This document shows, piece after piece, positions 27,101 to 29,686 of a DNA stretch of 64,000 nt. The number at the start of each line of letters is the position of its first letter. The first letter of the stretch is position 1. The notes under the pieces were generated by a model, which worked only from the letters and a program-made list of their open reading frames with translations, was not told the DNA's origin and did not search any database. This stretch comes from JACJYM01 sp965230495 (GTDB taxonomy: Bacteria; Bacteroidota; Bacteroidia; Chitinophagales; Saprospiraceae): positions 1-64,000 of the forward strand of contig CBDDLC010000002.1 of NCBI GenBank assembly GCA_965230495.1, read 5' to 3'. The translations under genes were made by a program, and so were the position numbers.

Positions 27101-27861
27101 CAAATATTGAAGAGAATATTGATTTTATTTCGATTAAGGTAGGAGATGTCAATCAAACCATAGATTTGGAAGGGTTGCAAGGAAATATCAGTGAAACTCG
27201 TGGTAGCTCTCATGTTTTCTTTGTCGATGAAACTGAAATTACAGATTATGAAAATTATCAATCAATTCCAATTTATTCTGAGTCAATTGAGAAGTTAGCA
27301 GGCTTCCAAATGTTTCTTAATAGTAATAGTCGGGTTCTCAGAATTCACTCTGGTCAAATAAGTATTGGAGAGGATAATTATGTTATAAGTGACTCCGGAG
27401 TTAAGGTTTCATGGAATGATAGGGGACAGATGATCAATGAGGAAAGCCCCATTTTTTATATTGATGTATTCAGAGAGTCAAATAATGAGCTAGAGTTTCA
27501 AAGAAATGAAAAAGGAATGAGTTCTGAAATTTATAAGATTAGAAACAACATTGTTGAAGTAGAAAAGCTCGGTATCGAATATCGAGATATCGATCAGGTT
27601 GTATTTTCTATATCGCAAAACGAACCTAACCCTTTTAGTGATAAGACTAAGGTAGAATACTTTTTACCTGAGGATGGTGTAGTCACTTTGGAGATTAATG
27701 ACGTTTTAGGGCATAGTATTTATCGATCAGAAGTGGAAGGAATAGAAGGTTATAATTACTGGGTGATTGATAATACCAATATTAGAAAGTCTGGAAGTTA
27801 TGTAGCTAAAATAACTTATAAAGATTATTCTAAGAATATTAAAATAATGTATTTACGATAG
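181..27861 (+). CDS. Giant secreted HYR/Ig-like repeat surface protein with dockerin-like and T9SS C-terminal domains
   Basis: One uninterrupted frame of about 9,226 residues. The start could be TTG 178, ATG 181 or ATG 190; all lead into a basic, hydrophobic signal peptide ending near ISNEVISQ. Nucleotides 715-3800 hold aspartate-rich thrombospondin-3-like calcium loops (DTDGDGLSDNQE and similar) between lectin-like blocks. About 3960-20400 is a long run of HYR/Ig-like modules of 85-105 residues, recognisable by TAPxL...LEC starts and FTATDDCGN...IED ends. Then follow three DUF11-like modules (20410-21815), a lamin-tail-like module (about 22360-22600), a P-domain-like module (22868-23305), more HYR modules, a dockerin-like pair and a T9SS sorting tail. 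The predicted role is an exported, surface-attached adhesin or matrix protein; this is inference from domain types. The gene appears monocistronic, with a promoter element at 118-125 and a terminator at 27878-27915. No frameshift is seen despite the repeats. Confidence 0.93.
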   Translation: METMKRQLSRTRIILKILGLFFTIIISNEVISQCPSGQVLVDYGDVFINQFNSQSGVGTPEGAIDGNNNSDATFYNNGDVMNVSMPLGETLDLNDDIAVGAQLSANSQVGAELTISVTDGVSTVVLGTISPPNTTEMAFTLANTLNGATEIIITNTSSSTSDDQIRIDYIYVDNINCEDDTDGDGLSDNQETSIYGTDPNIADTDGDGTNDGMEVMNGTEPTCAFPTQNNGDIPIADFNANSGVENVDGAYNDNDNDYARFRQANDALTMNIVSSGLDALDVIHFRARETNDNGSGELEILVSTDCSSFTTLGTIIVQSTTEQLYSIDNTVDGVMCIQFKTNDNTDLYIDDMYFTDIDCLTDSDGDGIPDEVEINEIGSDPNNADSDGDGINDSTELLNGTSPTCNNDTHILIDRGMVTFDVLESTTGTVGNANGAINGDNNNDATLLDERESITISVMSGETLDANDTIFIGGHETNANYSGLFEVFVSLDCSSFSSIGIYTMVGTTETEYAILNPTDGVECIRIQTLNESNSELDRGYINIDYVNFSDYDCEIDTDQDGLSDLQETMDYMTDPNDVDTDDDGISDGDEVIGGSSPLDICDPDPNAAPESYDCDGDGIANCDDLFPTDGCNGQGFSSGFSFSNEMVVGGEDYIFDVLDPDGVKIATFTVDNTLLTGPGSFDVDISGNSFVYELLGGTTGTNYSTVFSIAYEPGASGNLKFHYDETGPGWTQHGENITITHTLDENPIVSASTVPGWNVGDEIPTNSFIDHQTNQTFEFDFVINSDDDQLTIEHLAPVNIANESMEFELVEGCICPPAATPEGDPIQRFCSLDVHLAGELMPQADTITWFRGDTSCSEVLMSSDTIMNGENYYARVVDPVTGCRSDALCVTVLMSSQECGLGGLECYDFGFEAPCDLRVNCNTDYSASVLGWLNQYIVTDTSSTEDPLVAVSNNFNGSVPDMCMTDSIQVIFTATCDTTLMDTAYIISTVDPFGEFTNCSDGDLDGLSNNLDLDDDNDGILDNNECGTTSSTNAILASSLDDDFNNPSNGGSTAGSLANTIDGDLSTFIADLSPQDGYTDITYNYPFSYYSGINIYNNGGNILGDDQAISNIGTLNIYDNQNNVIFTMTNINVPNGDSGGNPFVINFDPIQVSKIEILDITGLSDGVAFRDIQLLECQDTDGDGITDILDLDSDGDGCPDALEGSGGFDSEDLNEEGALSGMVDSDGIPSSAGGGQSDVSSKDISMQSMACAELTNAYISFINCSSGDTLWVNSDVDVCGADVIYSTPVAESSCSSIDSIILFQGIASGQPFPIDTTEIVFVAYDECLNIDTCRFWVGVIDNQIPSVACPGDMSMCADEGVCTWTSNSMIDPITSENCPNATFGYRVTGATTVDSTTWTSSTITTFNLDTSYITYYIADQNGNVDSCNFKVIINDCQAPSITCPTNTVVECDGSGNVSDLNTFLGNVLATDICSTPSIDTVLISSFNDCGENYHNTYLFSAVDEAGNEAVCYSTFEVTDNTAPDLTLSSNSVTVTCENADVTNWLESISSVNETCSGETLILNNLIEYTEECYQDERVATYTYLVFAQDECGLNSASDTAVYIIQDNIDPSFNFDNIICSNTTWNISLNNTPSDCFSTSLDERIYWYGGNGSSFIVNDQGADAQIVVNDADGVFNLCATVYYGSCSSTFCQNVEVKPIVNANIRNLSVCADNNAIIDLSTMYNSSGTDTNGTWTITGGTGSGSIVNNILTYTQQGTFELTYEVGDQTSCSGGCTNASDDDCYAQDMATLTVGGECDASDCVIFSETFDVDVVYVEEDDADGCLTDDPATCNVYNDPVPFKLTISDDPAVAGANQFEDFGDASASSPDASIRAINGRLQFWSLDEVICLETPVVDISFADEVNFSVIVEQSNGGLEPNDFISVYHSIDGGAWTLVDQVNDDFGGLIEISENGVTGNTVQYQFCVLNGQAGGPVEEHTIDDITIAGAPDPNLNNVELSCAKDPSGTLDLSTLWTDNTVESGFFEFTSDGMTQEGTTVSGAEIINNTLIYEESGCYHVIYEVMCEGEIATDDAYILVPEDPDPDFSIPFNYCWNEMNGTTIQPVVSDNDYSTFSTLTQEWTIDSETAVGSYSDVVSIDASSGEITIEGAGEAVVCLTDTLSASCDDMESVCFTSFCQTIIVDTIPQITIVKAPDVCSCPGTNITLTPSITGGLFTGVGVTNNSDGTGTFNSSTGGSHTIIYTYVSAGGCVSTTPVLIELDIDKPIIMTPPSNLYLECDGSGNSSEIMDWTDTFGNMVVVDSCDSDVTLSFTMGTTNSQCGDTETIPYTFTATDDCGNSISEVAYVYIEDTTSPTLSLPTAVNTVSCDGDINGVLNSWLNSASASDACGTGSVSYSLINEIESCSGTNTIITRTYSFWADDACGNQSAIETSIFTITDSTLPAISAPGDLTIECGDDIGTMILSWLEDYSVTESCQDYIVTNNYNGDIPSLCDASNTTVTWTVIDGCGASSSATADIIVTADTTDPNFVNCPVDMTVNVDVDNCSSNVIFSTPIADDCNGVASVLQTMGPSSGMEFPLGDTDIVFTATDGCDNTSTCEFTITVVDSDVPNISCPSNEVVQCTDTGSCMWTADSSTDPIYNDNCPTLVITYTVTGATTITSGATGVNTVSGDGEVFNLGESMVIYTIDDGNGNTSSCSFSVLIEDCESPTITTCPSDMTVECDGNGNTAQLNTWLTTVNANDNCDMDVTIISQVFNSISGCGGGSTTNYQFTATDDSDNTSICYASFIIEDSTNPVISTSAMNTIVECDDHGNASGLLAWLENNGNILDSDVSESCGMYTWYNNFNTVSFTSNSSCANDIGYWEVEFWVVDDCDGESNHITLRYILEDSTDPEIVAPVDIILECGNEENESIIDSWLNLFNTSDNCSDVSVTNNFSTLTLPTTCNQSITVTWTAEDDCGNMAVATADISIIDTQSPNIVVSPSNLYLECDGSGNSSEIMNWTDTFGNMVAVDNCDSDVTLSFTIGTTNSQCGDTETIPYTFTATDDCGNSISEVAYVYIEDTTSPTLSLPTAINTVSCDGDINGVLNSWLNSASASDACGTGSVSYSLINEIESCSGTNTIITRTYSFWADDACGNQSAIETSIFTITDSTLPAISAPGNLTIECGDDIGTMILSWLEDYSVTESCQDYIVTNNYNGDIPSLCDASNTTVTWTVIDGCGASSSATADIIVTADTTDPNFVNCPVDMTVNVDVDNCSSNVIFSTPIADDCNGVASVLQTMGPSSGMEFPLGVTTIVFTAEDGCGNESMCEFDITVVDSDVPSISCPSNDVEVCTDVDACTWSSDDSTDPIYNDNCAETVTYTVTGATTVTSGATGVNTLDGDDVVLNLGVNTVTYTIDDGNGNMASCSFDVLVEDCESPIITCSDMLDVSCGSEDISGWMDAIEATLGDNCTAAADLTFTSQLITDISSCGGTIDRLYLFTVTDEAGNSSTCYGSYESDDAVVPVIDTEASNLILECNGGNQSTALLAWLSDHGGAVASDACSGPVVWSHDYDGDLVGSCGTNGSVTVIFTATDDCGNTSTTSSAFTIEDTTAPVLDLPNNIVLECGDANNESIISAWLSSATSDDACEGIIAVTNNYSSVTPTDLCGETGVYTVTFSGEDACNNEATDTRTITIEDRTDPVIEIGAQDLVLECGVDNTAAIAAWETNNGGSVASDNCSDEDLTWTNAAAAAVTTCGTATTTLYTFTVTDNCGNTSTTTASVVIEDTTAPTLTVPDDQVEECGNIAVSLATWLGEATSSDDCGTVTMTTQLFNTISGCGETKEEVYQFTATDQCGNETVGYASYRIEDTEDPMVTAPGDLTLECGDANNESMVLAWLASAVASDEYDCGDLEITNNYSGLPGVSCDVSSGIVVTWTVTDGCGNSDTDMATIFMDDTGAPAFINCPVDMTVNVDVDNCDANVIYSTPVAEDGCEGNGVGVALTSGIASGQVFPLGVTTIVFTAEDGCGNESMCEFDITVVDSDVPSISCPSNDVEVCTDVDACTWSSDDSTDPIYNDNCAETVTYTVTGATTVTSGATGVNTLDGDDVVLNLGVNTVTYTIDDGNGNMASCSFDVLVEDCESPIITCSDMLDVSCGSEDISGWMDAIEATLGDNCTAAADLTFTSQLITDISSCGGTIDRLYLFTVTDEAGNSSTCYGSYESDDAVVPVIDTEASNLILECNGGNQSTALLAWLSDHGGAVASDACSGPVVWSHDYDGDLVGSCGTNGSVTVIFTATDDCGNTSTTSAAFTIEDTTAPVLDLPNNIVLECGDANNESIISAWLSSATSDDACEGIIAVTNNYSSVTPTDLCGETGVYTVTFSGEDACNNEATDTRTITIEDRTDPVIEIGAQDLVLECGVDNTAAIAAWETNNGGSVASDNCSDEDLTWTNAAAAAVTTCGTATTTLYTFTVTDNCGNTSTTTASVVIEDTTAPTLTVPDDQVEECGNIAVSLATWLGEATSSDDCGTVTMTTQLFNTISGCGETKEEVYQFTATDQCGNETVGYASYRIEDTEDPMVTAPGDLTLECGDANNENMVLAWLASAVEIDEYDCGDLEITNNYSGLPGVSCDVSSGIVVTWTVTDGCGNSDTDMATIFMDDTGAPAFINCPVDMTVNVDVDNCDANVIYSTPVAEDGCEGNGVGVALTSGIASGQVFPLGVTTIVFTAEDGCGNESMCEFDITVVDSDVPSISCPSNDVEVCTDVDACTWSSDDSTDPIYNDNCAETVTYTVTGATTVTSGATGVNTLDGDDVVLNLGVNTVTYTIDDGNGNMASCSFDVLVEDCESPIITCSDMLDVSCGSEDISGWMDAIEATLGDNCTAAADLTFTSQLITDISSCGGTIDRLYLFTVTDEAGNSSTCYGSYESDDAVVPVIDTEASNLILECNGGNQSTALLAWLSDHGGAVASDACSGPVVWSHDYDGDLVGSCGTNGSVTVIFTATDDCGNTSTTSSAFTIEDTTAPVLDLPNNIVLECGDANNESIISAWLSSATSDDACEGIIAVTNNYSSVTPTDLCGETGVYTVTFSGEDACNNEATDTRTITIEDTTDPVIEIGAQDLVLECGVDNTAAIAAWETNNGGSVASDNCSDEDLTWTNAAAAAVTTCGTATTTLYTFTVTDNCGNTSTTTASVVIEDTTAPTLTVPDDQVEECGNIAVSLATWLGEATSSDDCGTVTMTTQLFNTISGCGETKEEVYQFTATDQCGNETVGYASYRIEDTEDPMVTAPGDLTLECGDANNENMVLAWLASAVAIDEYDCGDLEITNNYSGLPGVSCDVSSGIVVTWTVTDGCGNSDTDMATIFMDDTGAPAFINCPVDMTVNVDVDNCDANVIYSTPVAEDGCEGNGVGVALTSGIASGQVFPLGVTTIVFTAEDGCGNESMCEFDITVVDSDVPSISCPSNDVEVCTDVDACTWSSDDSTDPIYNDNCAETVTYTVTGATTVTSGATGVNTLDGDDVVLNLGVNTVTYTIDDGNGNMASCSFDVLVEDCESPIITCSDMLDVSCGSEDISGWMDAIEATLGDNCTAAADLTFTSQLITDISSCGGTIDRLYLFTVTDEAGNSSTCYGSYESDDAVVPVIDTEASNLILECNGGNQSTALLAWLSDHGGAVASDACSGPVVWSHDYDGDLVGSCGTNGSVTVIFTATDDCGNTSTTSSAFTIEDTTAPVLDLPNNIVLECGDANNESIISAWLSSATSDDACEGIIAVTNNYSSVTPTDLCGETGVYTVTFSGEDACNNEATDTRTITIEDRTDPVIEIGAQDLVLECGVDNTAAIAAWETNNGGSVASDNCSDEDLTWTNAAAAAVTTCGTATTTLYTFTVTDNCGNTSTTTASVVIEDTTAPTLTVPDDQVEECGNIAVSLATWLGEATSSDDCGTVTMTTQLFNTISGCGETKEEVYQFTATDQCGNETVGYASYRIEDTEDPMVTAPGDLTLECGDANNENMVLAWLASAVAIDEYDCGDLEITNNYSGLPGVSCDVSSGIVVTWTVTDGCGNSDTDMATIFMDDTAAPAFINCPVDMTVNVDVDNCDANVIYSTPIAEDGCEGNGVGVALTSGIASGQVFPLGVTTIVFTAEDGCGNESMCEFDITVVDSDVPSISCPSNDVEVCTDVDACTWSSDDSTDPIYNDNCAETVTYTVTGATTVTSGATGVNTLDGDDVVLNLGVNTVTYTIDDGNGNMASCSFDVLVEDCESPIITCSDMLDVSCGSEDISGWMDAIEATLGDNCTAAADLTFTSQLITDISSCGGTIDRLYLFTVTDEAGNSSTCYGSYESDDAVVPVIDTEASNLILECNGGNQSTALLAWLSDHGGAVASDACSGPVVWSHDYDGDLVGSCGTNGSVTVIFTATDDCGNTSTTSSAFTIEDTTAPVLDLPNNIVLECGDANNESIISAWLSSATSDDACEGIIAVTNNYSSVTPTDLCGETGVYTVTFSGEDACNNEATDTRTITIEDRTDPVIEIGAQDLVLECGVDNTAAIAAWETNNGGSVASDNCSDEDLTWTIISMVPEDTCGNSSSTRYTFEVTDNCGNTNRTYADIVIEDTTSPTIDIAPSDMEVVCDGEGNITELNTWLNNQAGAIASDLCGEISWSYDLITDFPGDCNGAGSGTYLFTVSDECGNTSTTSAVFSIVDTEAPTAMCCDAFELELGDDGIATIDIENINCGSTDNCTEDLTYSISQEVFTFEHVGDNTVVLTVTDECGNSSTCETVVTVLANAEIGIAKRLVALTNNPDGSATMTFEFNVENYGETPIKDVQIVDDLQTVFAAPCQVVILQITSDEFTVNSDYNGVGDTNLLEGVDNLDAGSSGAVLLEVQVANCDYNGPFYNNATVMGTTQDGMTIEDESVDGSNPDPNDDGNPSESSDTEIEFENENIIGIAKRVVAAQQNQDGSFDITYEFNVENYGTEILTAIQVIDNLADVFPDPCMIIISEITSNEFTAGNYDGVTDITMLEGIDELSPGEKGAILLSFNVSECSGNLGPFFNNAYASGEDPRNDVVDDVSHDGSNPDPDGNGIPDEDDPTVVVFEEDIALGLAKRISYGPVSNDGVNWELTYEIKLVNEGDVDITLDNVDEDLSETFDMAEGWEVIGVESDELILNVDFDGETDINLIQGGNVLEANGGEASILVTVLVNPGDFEGPYMNSVFGSGKTPSGAIVGDISQNGPDPNPNGLGFEMNNIPTPITFGCCGQVLNIPPDTIPPSFINCPRPPVIVDAPEGWCSAFVNYSPPVVEDDCSAVDEIILTQIDEHELATGDLFPVGLTVVMYEAEDKCGNKDTCEFEIIVNDFHTPPIVNCPEDMELTTVGGECSVNVGDLTPLIADNCQDNTSLIYQIKDNGVIIDCGVGDASGIELSGGEYELCYIACDQPLLWITEINQSGEDQIEITNLGPSSYDIGYLKISKEGLIDELDTVALGTVLGVGDTYVHTFETDANVTDPVEYRLFFYYNLIDIVATNGFVSDEWEGGIQGGDIIRSTNCNSLSANDWSIVNNCNIENIGLINAEISPMPDNGTITSLQSEAASKDTCTTSIIIFDDEAPQCGSVMVNQYSTGSTAIGPNSCIRSTITVSDIVEIAAVQINELDVSFVDVSDISITLEGPNGEMVSLLHGLCAATSDILVSLSDTSITSINLAPCNPLGSNMWFNPNESFEIFEGMLSVGDWTLVIENTGSLTGTLNTWNLELLTYESYVQDDVVLDNDVGVCGAVYTWVHPVARDNCNQAIILVEYSSDEDIILPGDGIVIQGSEETELFAVGTTQVTYIVTDASGNTNTCGFEVTVSDTEAPLLPDDCLDDIDLVLEPGQCCIPLNFDEPFVNDNCDIESIKFVPESGSNFCTGDTEVEVIATDIHGNADTCYFNVHIEGHEPDTDVFACNNSINLSLGPDCTAEVVPDLLLEGDFYGCFDDYCVTIVNENGDTLDSNILTLDHVGYSFTVTVSDCMEGGNSCWGTINVEEKLIPEIECPIDTVLTCIDNYDDIDLTGRVSVTTCEPDIFITHVDSIALYGTCDNPRAEVFRKWIVSDFDNNVVSCVQKITIKGYETLDITWPEDLTLENSLHCDDVETNPELLEVENTGLPTINGNPIKGDHFCEINVGFWDEQLMDANCMSGYSILRHWIIEDECAELEEGLNPIKYIQRIKVDDKLPPVVHHLQDTTIVVSSHSCNAEYVFPDLIYTDNCSDISVSIDTKVGAVLEDRIINMPKGIHRVKFVVTDDCKNQTIHYVNVTVIDQTAPTIVALEFPVVSLSTQTGNGFAKIFVESIDKGSHDNCTEVKLEIRRIHDICNFEGNQTFNNDGHLDDDVNDTDDGRYVVFCCDDLTQTDDNGVLFGEIPIVVRAWDDADMDNVFGTSGDNMNEVEVIVRLEDKLPPSIDCPEDIVVNCDVALDDFSILGQAEAFGTCGEMNVIYTDTDFLNDCKIGTVVRTWSVESSPLIRCEQRIQIEPIDYDIEVDWSDVPDFDLHNCPEVINFGYPNWTSDPCELVGVSIESDTFNVDNGACYSITNNWTVIDWCVYDVLNPLSPGIWTHVQVIHVFDTLSPLIQECGTIEIGVNDFNDIDTDDNTCEYNGYIYSSSAIDSSGFNCSGGMLNWIVNVDIDKDGTLDYIASSYFDVSLSNSWTDTDNDGVLETYIEPIMSGDTFYLPAINNMSLGEHSFENQVFDNCGNTMSCTSYVEVVDMKAPSIYCIDIATALMVNGQVEIWASDLITSASDDCTSNEEIYFTFDNISPVLDLVSEVHYFDENGISDENQFFKGNAQKWNPDLLSSSKIFNENQGESVTEVISAWDQAGNHVSCVVSISFSNAGNLVTIEGKVNMYTGEPLKNAMITNSTELVGYPVYDTTEMDGVFRFENQSPSVDYVVSAENDLDWLNGVSTLDIVLIQRHILQLDTLDNPYKLIAADVNRSESISASDLTELRKIILGFYAKFPNNTSYRIFRNEEIVDPQHPWHLSTYWLVDSTNIEENIDFISIKVGDVNQTIDLEGLQGNISETRGSSHVFFVDETEITDYENYQSIPIYSESIEKLAGFQMFLNSNSRVLRIHSGQISIGEDNYVISDSGVKVSWNDRGQMINEESPIFYIDVFRESNNELEFQRNEKGMSSEIYKIRNNIVEVEKLGIEYRDIDQVVFSISQNEPNPFSDKTKVEYFLPEDGVVTLEINDVLGHSIYRSEVEGIEGYNYWVIDNTNIRKSGSYVAKITYKDYSKNIKIMYLR
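6981..10026 (+). repeat. Older pair of about 0.91-kb direct repeats at 2,130-bp spacing inside the giant gene
   Basis: The sequence from TTCTAATCTTTATCTGGAG at 6981 to about 7889 recurs nearly base for base at 9111 to about 10026, an offset of 2,130 bp (710 codons). It spans roughly three Ig/HYR modules. A few substitutions separate the copies (for example GATTGG against AATTGG near 7034/9164). The segment between them (about 7890-9110) is different and contains its own HYR modules. The second copy runs straight into the first unit of the 2,109-bp array at GAGTTTCC, so the two repeat systems meet at 10020-10030. Confidence 0.85.
10027..19777 (+). repeat. 2,109-bp tandem array, 4.6 nearly identical copies (703 residues, eight modules each)
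   Basis: Units begin at 10027, 12136, 14245, 16354 and 18463, each with CCGTTGGGTGTGACGACGAT. The fifth is cut at about 19777, where the sequence changes from TGGACAAATGCG to TGGACAATTATA. Each full unit encodes eight different Ig/HYR-like modules. The last is a canonical HYR module starting FINCPVDMTVNVDVDNC and finishing in the next unit. Copies differ by only a few bases: GTGGCGAGTGAT in unit 1, GTGGAGATTGAT in unit 2 and GTGGCGATTGAT in units 3-4; AGGACG against ACGACG in unit 3; AGTTCA against AGTGCA in unit 2. All copies are in frame because 2,109 is divisible by 3. Confidence 0.95.
26640..27858 (+). other. C-terminal anchoring region of the giant protein: regulatory-like fold, dockerin-like pair, T9SS sorting domain
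   Basis: After a short transthyretin-like stretch (VTIEGKVNMYTGEPLKNA), two dockerin-like halves occur: DWLNGVSTLDIVLIQRHIL (about 26827-26883) and DVNRSESISASDLTELRK (about 26929-26982). Both match the EF-hand-plus-helix pattern of type I dockerin domains. The last 84 residues begin SISQNEPNPFSDKTKVEYF and end with a KNIKIMYLR strand. That is the type A T9SS C-terminal domain, which in known systems targets cargo across the outer membrane. No cohesin is recognised in the window, so the dockerin-like part may be structural only. Confidence 0.85.
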
Positions 27862-27877
27862 TGCGTGTATTATTTTG

Positions 27878-27915
27878 AAAAGGAATGATTTCATATTCAT
27901 GAGATTATTCCTTTT
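27878..27915 (+). terminator. Rho-independent terminator of the giant gene
   Basis: A 15-bp stem (27878-27892 with 27901-27915, two G-U pairs) and an 8-nt loop ATATTCAT. The right arm ends in CCTTTT. It starts 17 bp after the stop codon. Confidence 0.75.
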
Positions 27916-27991
27916 ATATCCATTCATCATTCGTTTTATAGTTATGGTGACGGAAGAAGTATGTCGAAACAATAGAAACTAAAGATTTTTA

Positions 27992-27999
27992 TATTTTTG
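27992..27999 (+). promoter_or_regulatory. TAnnTTTG promoter element of the YebC-family gene
   Basis: TATTTTTG matches the Bacteroidota -7 consensus exactly and lies 23 bp before the ATG at 28023. A clear -33 element is not seen. Confidence 0.5.
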
Positions 28000-28022
28000 C
28001 GATCAATACAAAAGTTCTGATA

Positions 28023-28733
28023 ATGGGAAGAGCATTCGAATATAGAAGAGCAGCTAAGGAAAAACGTTGGGCAAATATGTCAAGGGTTTTTCCAAAACTG
28101 GGTAGGGCAATTACTGTAGCAGCTAAGGAGGGAGGACCTGATCCTGATATGAACTCCAAACTTAAGTTGGCAATTCAAAATGCCAAAGCGTCCAATATGC
28201 CCAAGGATAATATAGAAAGGGCGATTAAAAGGGCAGAAGGAAAAGATGCTACAGATTATTCTGAGATTAATTATGAAGGAAAAGGACCTCATGGAGTACT
28301 TGTTTTTGTGGAGTGTGCAACAGACAACCAGAACAGAACAGTAGCCAATGTAAAATCATATTTCAATAAAAGTGGGGGGCAATTGGTGCCTACGGGTTCC
28401 CTACAGTTTTTATTCGATCGAAAAGTAGTCGTAGAATTCAATAAACCTGAAAACTTTGATGGAGAAGAGTTTGAATTCGAGATGATTGACTACGGTTTGG
28501 AAAAACTAGAGATTGATGAAGACACTATATATGCCTATGGAGATTACACAGATTTTGGTAATCTTACTCAAGCATTCGAAGACAAAAAGATAGAAATTAC
28601 CAAAGCAGATCTTCAAAGAATTCCGAACAGTCCTGTAGAAGTTACTGATGAACAAATGAAGGACATCGAAAAACTTATTGATAAACTAGAGGATGACGAA
28701 GATGTGCAGAACGTTTTTACTAATCTGGCATAA
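28023..28733 (+). CDS. yebC: YebC/PmpR-family (TACO1-like) regulatory protein
   Basis: The 236 residues match the YebC/PmpR/TACO1 family over full length. Visible hallmarks are the N-terminal basic helical region (FEYRRAAKEKRWANMSRVFPK), the conserved AAKEGGPDPDMNSKLKLAI stretch, NMPKDNIERAIKRA, and the YEGKGPHGVLVFVECATDN segment that opens the second domain. The family is about 238-250 residues, so the gene is complete. Members were described as DNA-binding regulators; TACO1 and some bacterial members act in translation, so the molecular role here is open. It starts at ATG 28023, downstream of the giant gene's terminator, and seems to have its own promoter at 27992. The acidic C terminus (KLEDDEDVQNVFTNLA) is normal for the family. 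Confidence 0.95.
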   Translation: MGRAFEYRRAAKEKRWANMSRVFPKLGRAITVAAKEGGPDPDMNSKLKLAIQNAKASNMPKDNIERAIKRAEGKDATDYSEINYEGKGPHGVLVFVECATDNQNRTVANVKSYFNKSGGQLVPTGSLQFLFDRKVVVEFNKPENFDGEEFEFEMIDYGLEKLEIDEDTIYAYGDYTDFGNLTQAFEDKKIEITKADLQRIPNSPVEVTDEQMKDIEKLIDKLEDDEDVQNVFTNLA

Positions 28734-28795
28734 ATAAATTTACTGGAAAGGCAACCGTCGTCATATTTATTTTCGTAAGAGTTTAAAAAAGGACG

Positions 28796-29482
28796 ATGAA
28801 TAAATTAATTTACCTTACGATAGGTTTTCTATTAATTGTAGCTTGCTCTAAAGATGAGCATCAAGTCGACGAAAGTAATTTAATGACCTTAAATTATAAA
28901 GTCTATAACGGACAAATTGCTATTTCGGATAATACTGCTGTTAGCCTACTCCAGAATAAGAATGAAAGTAAACTCCTGCCAGTAAAAGACTCATTATTTT
29001 ATTGTAATAGAATATTTGAGGATTCTATTAGATTGAGGCAAACACTTAAATATGAGATGGATGGAGATTCATTGTTTAAAGCATTTTACTTAGACTTTGT
29101 ATTTCATGAATCCTATGAAAAGCTAGAGCAGATAGATGGAATCTGGCAGTACAAGAATAAATCAGAATTATATAACAAACTACATGATTGCCCTTGGAGC
29201 AAACATGACGAAGATCTTCATCTTGTATATTGGACTTGTGAAGATCAATTAATATTAAGGCCGGAATTTATAGAAGGAATTGCTGATAATGACTTTGCTT
29301 TAATGGGTTTACACAGTAATGGGTTTTGTCTGGAAAATGAAGATTTAGAAATAGCTACGCTTACACTGGAAGAGGGAGTAATAAAGGTGAGTGGAAGTCT
29401 TCACGTTTATCTTAAGCAATTTGGATTTCCATTTTGGATTACTCATGAAATAAATAATTGCGAATTCAAAGGAGAATTTTAA
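28796..29482 (+). CDS. Predicted lipoprotein of unknown function
   Basis: The 228 residues start with a lipoprotein signal peptide, MNKLIYLTIGFLLIVACSKD, with Cys17 in a Bacteroidota-type lipobox (IVAC-S). The mature part is soluble, rich in acidic residues and tryptophan, with several cysteines (near HDCPWSKHDED and YWTCEDQL) that could form disulfides in the periplasm. I recognise no family. It lies 62 bp after the YebC-family gene, on the same strand. A weak TAnnTTTG-like element (TATTTTCG, 28768-28775) suggests independent transcription. No neighbour indicates a role. Confidence 0.75.
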   Translation: MNKLIYLTIGFLLIVACSKDEHQVDESNLMTLNYKVYNGQIAISDNTAVSLLQNKNESKLLPVKDSLFYCNRIFEDSIRLRQTLKYEMDGDSLFKAFYLDFVFHESYEKLEQIDGIWQYKNKSELYNKLHDCPWSKHDEDLHLVYWTCEDQLILRPEFIEGIADNDFALMGLHSNGFCLENEDLEIATLTLEEGVIKVSGSLHVYLKQFGFPFWITHEINNCEFKGEF

Positions 29483-29497
29483 TCTTACTGATTTTTT

Positions 29498-29518
29498 ACT
29501 TGTAGGCAACCATAAGAA
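29498..29518 (+). promoter_or_regulatory. Split motif ACTTGTAGG-N3-CCATAAGAA upstream of the first ECF sigma gene
   Basis: The same 9+3+9 pattern occurs at 33633-33653, upstream of the subtilase gene; only the 3-bp centre differs (CAA here, TGG there). Two 9-mers at identical spacing in two sigma-linked intergenic regions suggest a shared regulatory site or a related leader. No protein is known from the sequence to bind it. Confidence 0.35.
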
Positions 29519-29686
29519 TGATTTTTACGTGATAGGGAAAAGGGCAACGATGAAAAAGTTGAATTTGAGATATCATATTATCAATAAGATGAATGTTTAT
29601 TTAAAGTTTTGAGTTGTGACTTTTATCAAGTTTTGCTTGTGAAAAGCTGTAGTTTTAGTATTGCTTTTCTAGTGTAATAATATGGA

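Noticed and set aside
29593..29620. GTCACAACTC on the minus strand before the first ECF sigma gene, identical to the start of promoter site 1
   Set aside because: The second box is missing (ATAAACAT instead of GGTTTATA), and the orientation points away from the sigma gene. I count it as a half-site only.
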